Below are positions 28,130 through 35,927 of a DNA stretch of 64,000 nt, piece by piece. The position numbers were made by a program, and so were the translations under genes. Numbering within the stretch: position 1 is the first letter of the stretch; the number at the start of each line of letters is the position of its first letter. The notes beneath the pieces were generated by a model. That model saw only the letters and a program-made list of their open reading frames with translations, was not told the DNA's origin and did no database searches. Origin of the DNA: Pseudorhodoferax sp. Leaf274 (GTDB lineage Bacteria > Pseudomonadota > Gammaproteobacteria > Burkholderiales > Burkholderiaceae_C). The DNA lies in the NCBI RefSeq assembly GCF_001422445.1, contig NZ_LMNA01000001.1, positions 976,735 through 1,040,734 on the forward strand, written 5' to 3'.

Positions 28130-30268
28130 GTGAGCGCCACGGGCCTGGACTGGCGCGTCACCTGGAGCCGCACGCGCAACCACGAGGGCGTGGCCCGCGG
28201 CGTGCGCGCCTTCGTGGCGCTGCTCTGCGTGCTGCTGCTGGGCTGGTGGGCCGGCTGGGACCATCGCTTCATGCCGGCCATGCTGGGCGTGATCGCCAGC
28301 GCCCTGGCCGAGTCCGACGACGGCTGGCGGGGCAGGCTGCGCGCGCAGCTGCTGGCGCTGGCGGCGTTCGCGGTGGTCGGCCTGGCGGTGCAGGCCAGCC
28401 AGCCGCTGCCGCTGCTCCAGGCCCTGGTGCTGGCCGCCGCGGCGCTCGCGCTGACGCTGGTCGGCGCGTTGGGCGAACGCTACCGCGCGGTGGCGCTCGG
28501 GGTGCTGGTGTTCGCCATCTACATTGCGATGCTGGGGCGGCAGGGCCGTGCCGATGGCGCCCTGGTGCTGCTGTTGCTGGGTGCGGCCTGGTATGGCGTG
28601 GTGTCGGTGCTGTGGGCGGCGCTGCTGCCGCGCGCGACGCTGCGCCACCGCATGTCGCGCCTGTATGCGCTGCTCGGCGAGCAGCTGCGCCTGAAGGCCC
28701 AGCTGCTGGAGCCCGTGCGCGACGTCGACCAGGCCGGGCGCCGCATGGCGCTGGCCCTGCACAACGGCCGCGTGGTGCTGGCCTTGACGGCCACCAAGGA
28801 GAGCCTGTTCAGCCGCCTGCATGACAGAGAGGGGAAGGGGGAGGGGCCGCGCCCGGTGTGGCTGCAGCTGGCGATGCGCCAGTACCTCGCCGCGCAGGAC
28901 ATCCACGAGCGCGTGAACTCCTCGCACGAGGACTACGGCCTGCTGTCCGAGACCCTGTTCCATTCGGATGCGCTGTACCGCTGCCAGCGCGTGCTGACCC
29001 AGCTGGGCGAGCAGCTGCTCAAGTTCGCCGAGGCGATCGCAGCCCGTGGCAGCCCGGTCCACACCGGCAGCACCGCACGCGCCATCGAGGACATGCAGGC
29101 GGCCATCGCGCACCTGCTGGCCGGCCCGCTGCCGCGACAGCCCGAGGCCGCGCGGGCACTCGGCGCGGTGCAGCAGCTGGGCCGCAACCTGGCCGCGATG
29201 GCCGGCGTGCTGCCCGCGCTCGAGCAGCCGCTGCAGGGCGGGGCCGGCGAGGCGCTGCACGACCGCGGCCCGCGCGACTGGCGTGCCGCTTGGCAGCGCG
29301 TGCGCGAGCAGCTGCATTTGCAGTCGCCGCTGCTGCGGCACGGGCTGCGGCTGGCACTGACGCTGCTGCTGGGCAGCGCCATCGTGGCGACGACCCGTGA
29401 CCCGCATGCCTACTGGGTGCTGCTGACCATCGTCTTCGTGAGCCAGCCGCGCTATGCCGACACGCGCCACCGCATGGTGCAGCGGGCCACCGGCACGGCG
29501 CTGGGCCTGTGCCTGGGCTGGGCGGCGATCCGCCTGTTCCCCGCCACGGTGCTGCAGTCGGCCCTGCTGGTGGTGGCGGGCGGGGTGTTCCTCGGCAGCC
29601 GCCACACGCATTACACGCGGGCCACGGCCTCGGTCACGGTGCTATTGCTGCTCAGCTTCCACCAGGCCGGCATGGGCGACGGCGTGATTCCCACGCGCAT
29701 GCTGGACACCGTGGTCGGCGGCGTGCTGGCCTGGCTGGCCGCATGGCTGGTGCTGCCGAACTGGCAGTCGCGCCAGTGGCCGCAGCTGGCCGAACAGGCC
29801 CTGCGCAGCCAGGCCGGGTATCTGCAGGAGATCGTGGCGCAGGCGGGCGCCGGCAAGCAGGACCACCTGGCCTACCGGCTCGCGCGGCGCAACGCCCACA
29901 GCGCCGACGCGGCGCTGTCCAACGCCTATGCGTCCATGCTCAGGGAGCCGGCCCATGCGCGGCGCATGTTCGAGGCCTGCGGCCGCTTCCTGGTGCTGTC
30001 GCACACGCTGCTCAACTACCTGTCGGCGCTGGGCGCGCACCGCGGCACGCTAGCGGACGCGGGGCAGGACGGGGTGCTGCGCCGCGATGCCGCCGCGCTC
30101 GGTGCGCAGCTCACGGCGCTGGCCGGGTGCATGCGCCAGCCGCAGGCACAGATGGCCACCGCGGCCCTGCACGAACCCAGCGCATCGGCCCAGCCGCAGC
30201 TGGCGCTGGCCATGCAGCTGCTGCCGCAGTTGCAGCGCGAAGCGCAGACCATGCTGCCAGCGGCGTGA
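28130..30268 (+). CDS. FUSC/YccS-family inner-membrane protein
   Basis: A 712-residue protein resembling YccS/YhfK of the FUSC superfamily (aromatic-acid efflux-like). Two hydrophobic clusters of several helices are visible: the first near residues 20-165 (FVALLCVLLLGWWAGWDHRF onward), the second near residues 400-540 (LRLALTLLLGSAIVATTRDP; YWVLLTIVFVSQPRYADTRH), separated by a large soluble domain. The second cluster carries the FUSC motif with RYADTRHRMVQRATGTALG. No ATG is available near the expected N-terminus; GTG at 28130 gives the best fit, TTG at 28028 is the alternative. Substrate is unknown. It follows the sulfonate operon by 170 bp and looks independent. Confidence 0.8.
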   Translation: MSATGLDWRVTWSRTRNHEGVARGVRAFVALLCVLLLGWWAGWDHRFMPAMLGVIASALAESDDGWRGRLRAQLLALAAFAVVGLAVQASQPLPLLQALVLAAAALALTLVGALGERYRAVALGVLVFAIYIAMLGRQGRADGALVLLLLGAAWYGVVSVLWAALLPRATLRHRMSRLYALLGEQLRLKAQLLEPVRDVDQAGRRMALALHNGRVVLALTATKESLFSRLHDREGKGEGPRPVWLQLAMRQYLAAQDIHERVNSSHEDYGLLSETLFHSDALYRCQRVLTQLGEQLLKFAEAIAARGSPVHTGSTARAIEDMQAAIAHLLAGPLPRQPEAARALGAVQQLGRNLAAMAGVLPALEQPLQGGAGEALHDRGPRDWRAAWQRVREQLHLQSPLLRHGLRLALTLLLGSAIVATTRDPHAYWVLLTIVFVSQPRYADTRHRMVQRATGTALGLCLGWAAIRLFPATVLQSALLVVAGGVFLGSRHTHYTRATASVTVLLLLSFHQAGMGDGVIPTRMLDTVVGGVLAWLAAWLVLPNWQSRQWPQLAEQALRSQAGYLQEIVAQAGAGKQDHLAYRLARRNAHSADAALSNAYASMLREPAHARRMFEACGRFLVLSHTLLNYLSALGAHRGTLADAGQDGVLRRDAAALGAQLTALAGCMRQPQAQMATAALHEPSASAQPQLALAMQLLPQLQREAQTMLPAA

Positions 30269-30295
30269 CCGGCGCCTGTGGCGCCGGCCCGGGCT

Positions 30296-30502
30296 TCACT
30301 CCAGCGTGAAGCCGATCTTCAGGCCCACCTGCCAGTGGGCCACCTTGCCGTCGACCACATGGCCGCGCGTCTCGGTGACCTGGAACCACTGGATGTTGCG
30401 CACCGTCTCGTGCGCCTTGGCGATGGCGGTCTGCACGGCGTCTTCGACGCCCTTGGGCGACGAGCCCGTGAGCTCCAGCGTCTTGTAGACATGGTTGGAC
30501 AT
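30296..30502 (-). CDS. Dodecin flavin-binding protein
   Basis: A 68-residue dodecin, a hollow dodecameric protein that stores or buffers flavins. The full family pattern is visible: [19 protein letters not shown], then [18 protein letters not shown] with the tryptophan that stacks on flavin, and the glycine-valine-dominated C-terminal strand [14 protein letters not shown] clear GGAGAACC lies just before the ATG. Flavin buffering would suit a region so rich in reduced-flavin enzymes, though dodecins are common and the link is only by proximity. Confidence 0.95.
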   Translation of the reverse strand: MSNHVYKTLELTGSSPKGVEDAVQTAIAKAHETVRNIQWFQVTETRGHVVDGKVAHWQVGLKIGFTLE

Positions 30503-30547
30503 GGTGGTTCTCCTGTGGTGGTGGGGGGATGGACCGTGAACACGGTC

Positions 30548-30781
30548 TCAGTGTGCGCCAGCGCCGCGCTCGATGAAGGCGCGCGCCTTCGCGGCCAGCG
30601 CCACCAGGGCGGTCGATCCGCGCCGGTGGTCGCTGTCGAGTTCCAGCAGGTGGCGCCTGGCCGAGGCGTCCAGCAGTTCCGCGCGCGCGCTGAGCCGGCC
30701 GAGGTCGGGCCGGCCGTGCAGGCTGATGCGCACGTCCCATCCGAGGTGGGTGAAGCGGTGGATGTTGGTCAGGGCTTGCAT
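30548..30781 (-). CDS. Hypothetical protein (77 residues)
   Basis: A short frame with start MQALTNIHRFTHLGWDVRIS and an Arg/Ala-rich rest including RHLLELDSDHRRGSTALVAL, predicted as mixed helix with no signal or membrane segment. It is 45 bp upstream of the dodecin gene on the same strand and may be cotranscribed. The family is not recognised. Codon third positions are GC-rich as in real genes here, and no longer frame competes. Confidence 0.55.
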   Translation of the reverse strand: MQALTNIHRFTHLGWDVRISLHGRPDLGRLSARAELLDASARRHLLELDSDHRRGSTALVALAAKARAFIERGAGAH

Positions 30782-30831
30782 GGGCCCATCCTAGGGCCGG
30801 CAGCCGGTCGGGTGGCGCGCTTTTCTTCCAT

Positions 30832-30870
30832 GCTTATGCGGGCATGCGCAGCATCGCTAACCGCATAAGC
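30832..30870. promoter_or_regulatory. Perfect 10-bp inverted repeat, operator of the LLM-remnant region
   Basis: GCTTATGCGG at 30832-30841 and CCGCATAAGC at 30861-30870 are perfect complements with a 19-bp spacer. It lies 82 bp upstream of the GTG at 30952. The half-site GCTTATGCG recurs exactly at 39052-39060. The geometry fits a LysR-type regulator site; the regulator is inferred. Confidence 0.6.
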
Positions 30871-30951
30871 AAGCGCGCAAAGCGCATTCGACAAGCGCGC
30901 CGAGGCTTCCTAAGCTGGCCGGCCCCCCTGCACCGACGCCAAGGATTGCCC

Positions 30952-31365
30952 GTGCCTTCGAACCGTCAACTGCACCTGGGCGCCTTCATGCGCCCGGTCA
31001 GCATCCACACCGGCGCCTGGCGCTACCCAGGCGCCTGGCGCGATGCCAACTTCAACTTCGAGCGGCTCAAGACGCTGGCCCAGGCGCTGGAGCGGGCCTG
31101 CTTCGACGCCTTCTTCGTGGCCGACCACCTGGGCCTGGTGGCCACGGCCTCGACCACCTTCGACGAGCCCTTCCACATCGCGCGGCGCTTCGCCTCGCTG
31201 GACCACCTGAGCGGCGGGCGCGCGGGCTGGAACATCGTCACCACCTCCAACCCCGACGCGGCGCTGAACTTCGACCCGGACCGCCTGCACACGCTGGACC
31301 ACAAGGGCCAGTACCTCAGCGTGCGCGGCCCGCTGCACATCGCCCGCCAACCGCTTCTTTCCTGA
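30952..31365 (+). pseudogene. Truncated LLM class monooxygenase with internal deletions
   Basis: A 137-codon frame beginning PSNRQLHLGAFMRPVSIHTG is the N-terminal part of a DszA/NtaA-type monooxygenase. Against family layout (usually about 440-460 residues) it lacks roughly 40 residues between FFVADHL and GLVATASTTFDEP, lacks about 35 residues between NPDAALNF and DPDRLHTLDHKGQ, and stops shortly after VRGPLHIAR, where the other two thirds of the protein should follow. All internal joins keep the frame. The start is GTG with an AAGGA ahead. The flavin-binding core cannot be complete, so it should be inactive. The next gene begins 20 bp later, so the end of the monooxygenase has been deleted, not separated by a frameshift. 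Confidence 0.75.
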
Positions 31366-31385
31366 CCGAACCGCTCGTGCACACC

Positions 31386-32921
31386 ATGCCAACTCCTGAC
31401 ACCCGCCCCCATGTCGTCATCGTCGGCGGCGGCCTCGCCGGCACGGCCGTCGCGCTGCGCATCCTGAAGGATGTGGAGCAGCCGATCCGGCTGTCCATCG
31501 TCGAATCGCGCCCCACGCTGGGCCTGGGCATCGCCTACGGCACGGCGCACCCCGAGCATCTGGTCAACGGCCTGGCCAAGCTGTTCAGCCTGTACGACGA
31601 CGAGCCCGACCACCTCGTGCGCTGGCTGCGCGCGGGCGCCGGCGTGGGCGGCTGGCAGCCGCCGGCCGGCGTGGCGATTGAGGAGAGCATGCCGCCGCGC
31701 CAGGTCTACGGCGCCTATGTGCTGGCCAGCCTGACGGCGGCGCTGTCGCGCGCGGGCCATCGCGTGGAGTTCCGCCACCTGCGTGCGCGGGCGGTCGACG
31801 TGCTCGCGCAGCACGACACCGGCCAGCCGCGCTACCGCGTGGTGCTCGACGACGGCAGCCAGCCGCTGGCCGATGCGCTCGTGCTGGCCACCGGCATCTT
31901 CGCCAAGCCGCTCGCGCGCCAGGCCTTCACGGTGGGCGCGGGTGTGGCGCCATCGCCGCGCTACGTGGGCGACATCTGGCAGGCCGGGGCGTGGGACGGC
32001 GTGGCGCGGGACGCGCAGATCGTCTACCTGGGCGCGGGCCTCAGTGCCGTCGACAGCCTGATCATGGCCGAGAAGGCGGGCTTCAAGGGCCGGCACCTGG
32101 TGCTGAGCCGGCGCGGCCAGGGCGTGCGCGTGCGCGAGGACGTGCAGCCCTGGCCCGACTTCCTGCGCTACGCGCCGGACGCGGTGTCGCTGCGCGACCT
32201 GCTGGCGCAGATCCGCGTGCAGCGCCGCGAGATCCGCCGCCAGGGCGCGTCCTGGCAGCGCCTGGTGCCGGCCATCCGCGCCCACGTGCCGCAGCTGTGG
32301 ACGCTGGCCAGCCCGCGCGACCGCCAGCGCTTCCTGGGCCGGCTGCGGGCCTACTGGGAGGCCGCGTTGCACCGCAGTGCTGCCGCGCCGCTGGCCTGGC
32401 AGGCGCGCGTGCACGAAGAGGGCCGGCACCGGCACGAGGCCGGCCGCGTGCAGTCCATCGCCGCGCAGGCCGATGGCCGCCTGGCCGTCGCCTGGCTGCC
32501 GCGTGACGGCCGCCCCGTGCAGACGCTGGTGGCCGACCGCGTGGTCAACTGCCTGGGCTTCGATTTCGACTGGCGCCAGATCGACGATCCGCTGGTGCGC
32601 CAGCTGGTCGCGCGCGGCCTGGCGCAGCCCGACCCGCTGGGCTTCGGCGTGCAGGCCACGCGCGAGACGCATGCGCTGCGCGACGCGGCCGGCCAGCCCC
32701 AGCCCGGGCTGTATGCCGTGGGCCATGCGCTGCGCGGCTTGATCTGGGAATCGAACGCCATCGGCGAGCAGGTGCCGCAGGCCGGCACCGTGGGCCGCGC
32801 CATCCTGCAGCAGCTGGCGCCTGCGGCGGCGGCCACCGTGCTGGCGCGCGCGGCCGCCGCGGCCGGTGCGACGGTGCGCGCGCAGCGTGCCGGCCAGGAA
32901 GCCGGGACGGCGCCGGGCTGA
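31386..32921 (+). CDS. FAD/NAD(P)-binding oxidoreductase (NAD_binding_9 type)
   Basis: A 511-residue flavoprotein. The dinucleotide-binding motif VVIVGGGLAGTAVALR stands at residues 10-25, followed by the family segment LGLGIAYGTAHPEHLVNGLA; a second nucleotide-binding strand is IVYLGAGLSAVDSL near residue 217. C-terminal VNCLGFDFDW and YAVGHALRGLIWESNAIGEQ are typical of this uncharacterised family of FAD-dependent proteins found in metabolic and siderophore loci. ATG at 31386 or GTG at 31377 may start it. It lies 20 bp downstream of the LLM remnant and probably uses its promoter. Reaction unknown; a role in sulfur oxidation is only contextual. Confidence 0.8.
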   Translation: MPTPDTRPHVVIVGGGLAGTAVALRILKDVEQPIRLSIVESRPTLGLGIAYGTAHPEHLVNGLAKLFSLYDDEPDHLVRWLRAGAGVGGWQPPAGVAIEESMPPRQVYGAYVLASLTAALSRAGHRVEFRHLRARAVDVLAQHDTGQPRYRVVLDDGSQPLADALVLATGIFAKPLARQAFTVGAGVAPSPRYVGDIWQAGAWDGVARDAQIVYLGAGLSAVDSLIMAEKAGFKGRHLVLSRRGQGVRVREDVQPWPDFLRYAPDAVSLRDLLAQIRVQRREIRRQGASWQRLVPAIRAHVPQLWTLASPRDRQRFLGRLRAYWEAALHRSAAAPLAWQARVHEEGRHRHEAGRVQSIAAQADGRLAVAWLPRDGRPVQTLVADRVVNCLGFDFDWRQIDDPLVRQLVARGLAQPDPLGFGVQATRETHALRDAAGQPQPGLYAVGHALRGLIWESNAIGEQVPQAGTVGRAILQQLAPAAAATVLARAAAAAGATVRAQRAGQEAGTAPG

Positions 32922-33042
32922 ACCGCCGGCCTGCGAGGCCGTGCAAGGATGCCGCCTAGAATGCCCCGCAGGGTGCTGCGCCGGATCTTCGGCCAGCAGG
33001 GCACATGCGTTGGTCGGGCCGCCACGCGGAAAGCGTTCGCCC

Positions 33043-34314
33043 ATGCCCGCACCGTCTCCCGACACGGTCCAGACCATTGCCGCCGTCCTCTTCGGCATCG
33101 CCCTCGTCCACACCTTCGCAGCCAAGCAGTTCGAGCGGCTTGCGCACCGGATGCCGGCCCACGCCGGCCTGTTCCACCTGCTCGGCGAGGTCGAGGTCGT
33201 CTTCGGCTTCTGGGCCATCGTCCTCGTGGGCGCGATGGCCCTGCTGGCAGGGCCCGCAGACGCGCTGGCCTACGCCGAATCGCGCCAATACACCGAGCCG
33301 CTGTTCGTCTTCGTGGTCATGGTGGTCGCGGCTTCGCGGCCGATCTTCCAGGCCGTGACCGTTGCCGTCGGCGCGGTGGCGCAGCGCATGCCGGTGCGAA
33401 CGCCCCTGGCCACCGCCTGGCTGGGCCTGGCGGCCGTGCCGCTGCTCGGCTCGCTGATCACCGAGCCGGCCGCGATGACCATCGCCGCGCTGCTGCTGTC
33501 GTTCCTGGTCTTCCGGCCAGGCGTGCCCGAGGCGCCCAAGTACCTGGCGCTCGGCGTGCTGTTCGTGAACGTCTCCATCGGCGGCACGCTGAGTTCCTTT
33601 GCCGCGCCGCCCGTGCTGATGGTGGCCGCCACCTGGAACTGGGACAGCGCGTTCATGGTGGCCAACTTCGGCTGGAAGTCCGCCCTCGCGGTGGTCGTCA
33701 ACGCCACGCTCGCCACGGTGTTCCTCGCGCGGCATCTGGGCCATGCGCCAGACCCGGCCGACGCCATGGCGCGGTCGGCACCCGTGCCCTGGCCCGTCGT
33801 GGCGATCCACATCGCCTTCCTGGCCGGCGTCGTGCTGCTCGCGCACCATCCGGTGGCGTTCCTGGGCCTGTTCCTGCTGTTCCTGGGATTCACCCAGGCG
33901 TATGTGCGGCACCAGAACCCACTGATCGTCAAGGAAGCCTTGCTCGTCGCCTTCTTCCTGGCCGGGCTGGTCGTGCTGGGCGGAATGCAGCAATGGTGGC
34001 TGCAGCCCATCGTGGCCGACATGTCTTCCGAGGCCTTGTTCTTCGGCGCCGTCGGCCTGACGGCCATCACCGACAACGCCGCGCTGACCTACCTGGGCTC
34101 GCTGATCGAAGGCATGACGGACGAGGCCAAGTACGCGCTGGTGGCCGGCGCAGTCGCGGGAGGCGGGCTCACGGTGATCGCCAACGCGCCGAATCCGGCC
34201 GGCGTTGCGCTGCTGAAGTCCGGCTTTGCCGACGAGACCGTGAGCGCGGGCGGGCTGTTGCTGGGAGCCCTCGTGCCCACGGCCGTGGCCATGGCCGCGC
34301 TGCTGTGGCTGTAG
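33043..34314 (+). CDS. Putative Na+/H+ antiporter (Na_H_antiport_2 family)
   Basis: A 423-residue integral membrane protein with about eleven hydrophobic segments (IAAVLFGIALVHTFAAKQFE; EVVFGFWAIVLVGAMALLA; FLAGVVLLAHHPVAFLGLFL; LLVAFFLAGLVVLGGMQ). Conserved-looking polar segments in membrane stretches are FVNVSIGGTLSSFAAPPVLM and AITDNAALTYLGSLIEGM, as in the putative Na+/H+ antiporter family related to ion-transporter folds. ATG at 33043 is chosen because hydrophobic sequence begins soon after; the earlier open frame is charged and overlaps the oxidoreductase. The ClC gene follows after 23 bp on the same strand. Confidence 0.8.
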   Translation: MPAPSPDTVQTIAAVLFGIALVHTFAAKQFERLAHRMPAHAGLFHLLGEVEVVFGFWAIVLVGAMALLAGPADALAYAESRQYTEPLFVFVVMVVAASRPIFQAVTVAVGAVAQRMPVRTPLATAWLGLAAVPLLGSLITEPAAMTIAALLLSFLVFRPGVPEAPKYLALGVLFVNVSIGGTLSSFAAPPVLMVAATWNWDSAFMVANFGWKSALAVVVNATLATVFLARHLGHAPDPADAMARSAPVPWPVVAIHIAFLAGVVLLAHHPVAFLGLFLLFLGFTQAYVRHQNPLIVKEALLVAFFLAGLVVLGGMQQWWLQPIVADMSSEALFFGAVGLTAITDNAALTYLGSLIEGMTDEAKYALVAGAVAGGGLTVIANAPNPAGVALLKSGFADETVSAGGLLLGALVPTAVAMAALLWL

Positions 34315-34337
34315 CGCTGCTGACAGAATCCCGTGGC

Positions 34338-35702
34338 ATGCAGCAAGAGCCCGACTTCCTCCAGAACCTGCGCGCCGAGTTCTCCAGCTGGCGCCTGTGG
34401 CTCGACCGCGCGATCGTGCTCGGCTACGCCGTGGCCGCCGGGCTGTTCGTGGTGGGCTTCACCGTCGCGGCCGAGTGGGCTTCCCGCTGGTTCGAGCGGC
34501 TGCACCATGCCCAGCCCTGGGCCGTGCTGTTCTGGACGCCGGCGCTGACCGCCGGCATCGTCTGGGCCACCCGGCGCTGGTTCCCCGGGGCCGGCGGCTC
34601 GGGCATTCCGCAGATCAAGGCGGCGCTCGATCCCGCGGTGCTGGCCGCGCAGCGTGGGCTGTTCGCGTCGCTGCGCCTCACGGTGGCCAAGATCGGCCTG
34701 GGTGTCGCCGGGTTCGCGGCCGGCCTGTCGATCGGGCGCGAAGGCCCCTCGGTGCAGGTGGCGGCCGGCGTGATGCAGCATGCGCGGCGCTGGCTCTCGC
34801 CGGGCAGCACGATCGACGCGCGGGCGCTGTTGATCGCAGGGGGCGCCGCAGGCATCGCCGCGGCGTTCAACGCGCCGCTGGCCGGCGTGGTGTTCGCCAT
34901 CGAGGAGCTCTCCGGCCGGTTGGAGGCGCGGGCCAGCGGCGTCATCATCACGGCCATCGTGCTGGCCGGGCTGGTCGCCGTCTCGGCCTTCGGCAACCTG
35001 AGCTACTTCGGCATCATCCGCGTGCCGCCGCTGGGCTGGGACCTGCTCGGGCCGGGCCTGCTGGTGGCGCTGGCCAGTGGCGTGGCAGGGGGCCTCTTCG
35101 CGCGCCTGATGGTCGCGTCGCTGACCGGCTCGCCGCAACGGCTGAACCGCTGGCGTGCACGCTGGCCGGTGCGTTTCGCGGCCGCGGGCGGGCTGGCCGT
35201 CGCCGTGATCGGGCTGGCCACGGGCGGCGCCACGTTCGGCGCGGGTTCCGAGGCCGTCAAGCAGATGCTGGCCGGGCACGACGAGCTCACGCCGCTCTAC
35301 ACGCTGCTCAAGTTCATCGCCACCTGGCTCACGGCCTGGTGCGGCGTGCCGGGCGGCATCTTCGCGCCGTCGCTGTCCATCGGTGCCGGCATCGGCGACG
35401 GCATTGCCCAGCTGGCCGGGCCGGGCCTCGGGCCGGCCCTGATCGCCATGGGCATGGCCGGCTTCCTGGCCGCCGTGACACAGGCGCCGTTGACGGCCTT
35501 CATCATCGTGATGGAGATGGTCGACGGCCATTCGATGGTGCTGAGCCTCATGGCCAGCGCGATGCTCGCCAGCCTGGTCTCGCGCATGATCAGCCGGCCC
35601 CTGTACCACACGCTGGCAGAGCACATGGTGGCCGCGGCGCGCCAGCCGTCCAGCGGCGAGCCGCGCACGGCCCCGGCGGGGCCGCCCGGCACGCCCGGGT
35701 AG
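34338..35702 (+). CDS. ClC-family chloride channel/transporter
   Basis: A 454-residue ClC protein. All three ion-pathway signatures are visible: GGSGIPQIKAALD near residue 90, GREGPSVQ near 133 with the gating glutamate, and GGIFAPSLSIGAGIG near 342. The gating glutamate is kept; whether the protein is a Cl-/H+ exchanger or a channel depends on the inner glutamate, which I did not assign. No CBS domains follow, the C-terminus being a short proline-rich tail. It is transcribed right after the putative antiporter gene, so the two may balance ion gradients together (inference). Confidence 0.92.
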   Translation: MQQEPDFLQNLRAEFSSWRLWLDRAIVLGYAVAAGLFVVGFTVAAEWASRWFERLHHAQPWAVLFWTPALTAGIVWATRRWFPGAGGSGIPQIKAALDPAVLAAQRGLFASLRLTVAKIGLGVAGFAAGLSIGREGPSVQVAAGVMQHARRWLSPGSTIDARALLIAGGAAGIAAAFNAPLAGVVFAIEELSGRLEARASGVIITAIVLAGLVAVSAFGNLSYFGIIRVPPLGWDLLGPGLLVALASGVAGGLFARLMVASLTGSPQRLNRWRARWPVRFAAAGGLAVAVIGLATGGATFGAGSEAVKQMLAGHDELTPLYTLLKFIATWLTAWCGVPGGIFAPSLSIGAGIGDGIAQLAGPGLGPALIAMGMAGFLAAVTQAPLTAFIIVMEMVDGHSMVLSLMASAMLASLVSRMISRPLYHTLAEHMVAAARQPSSGEPRTAPAGPPGTPG

Positions 35703-35927
35703 CGCTTGCGGGCCTGGCGCCCGCGGGAGGCGGCAGGGGCGAAGCAGGCGGTGCGTCCCTGCGCATCCGTTGCGCGCCCGCGGTCTACGCCGATGCGTGG
35801 TCGCCATGCGCCGCCGTGCGCACGTGCGGCGCGGCGCCGGATCGCCGGGCGCATACTCGGCCGCACCCAGCCGCCGCCACGCCCCCGTCCATGCACCGTT
35901 CCACCTGCTGCATCCCGGCCTTCGCGC

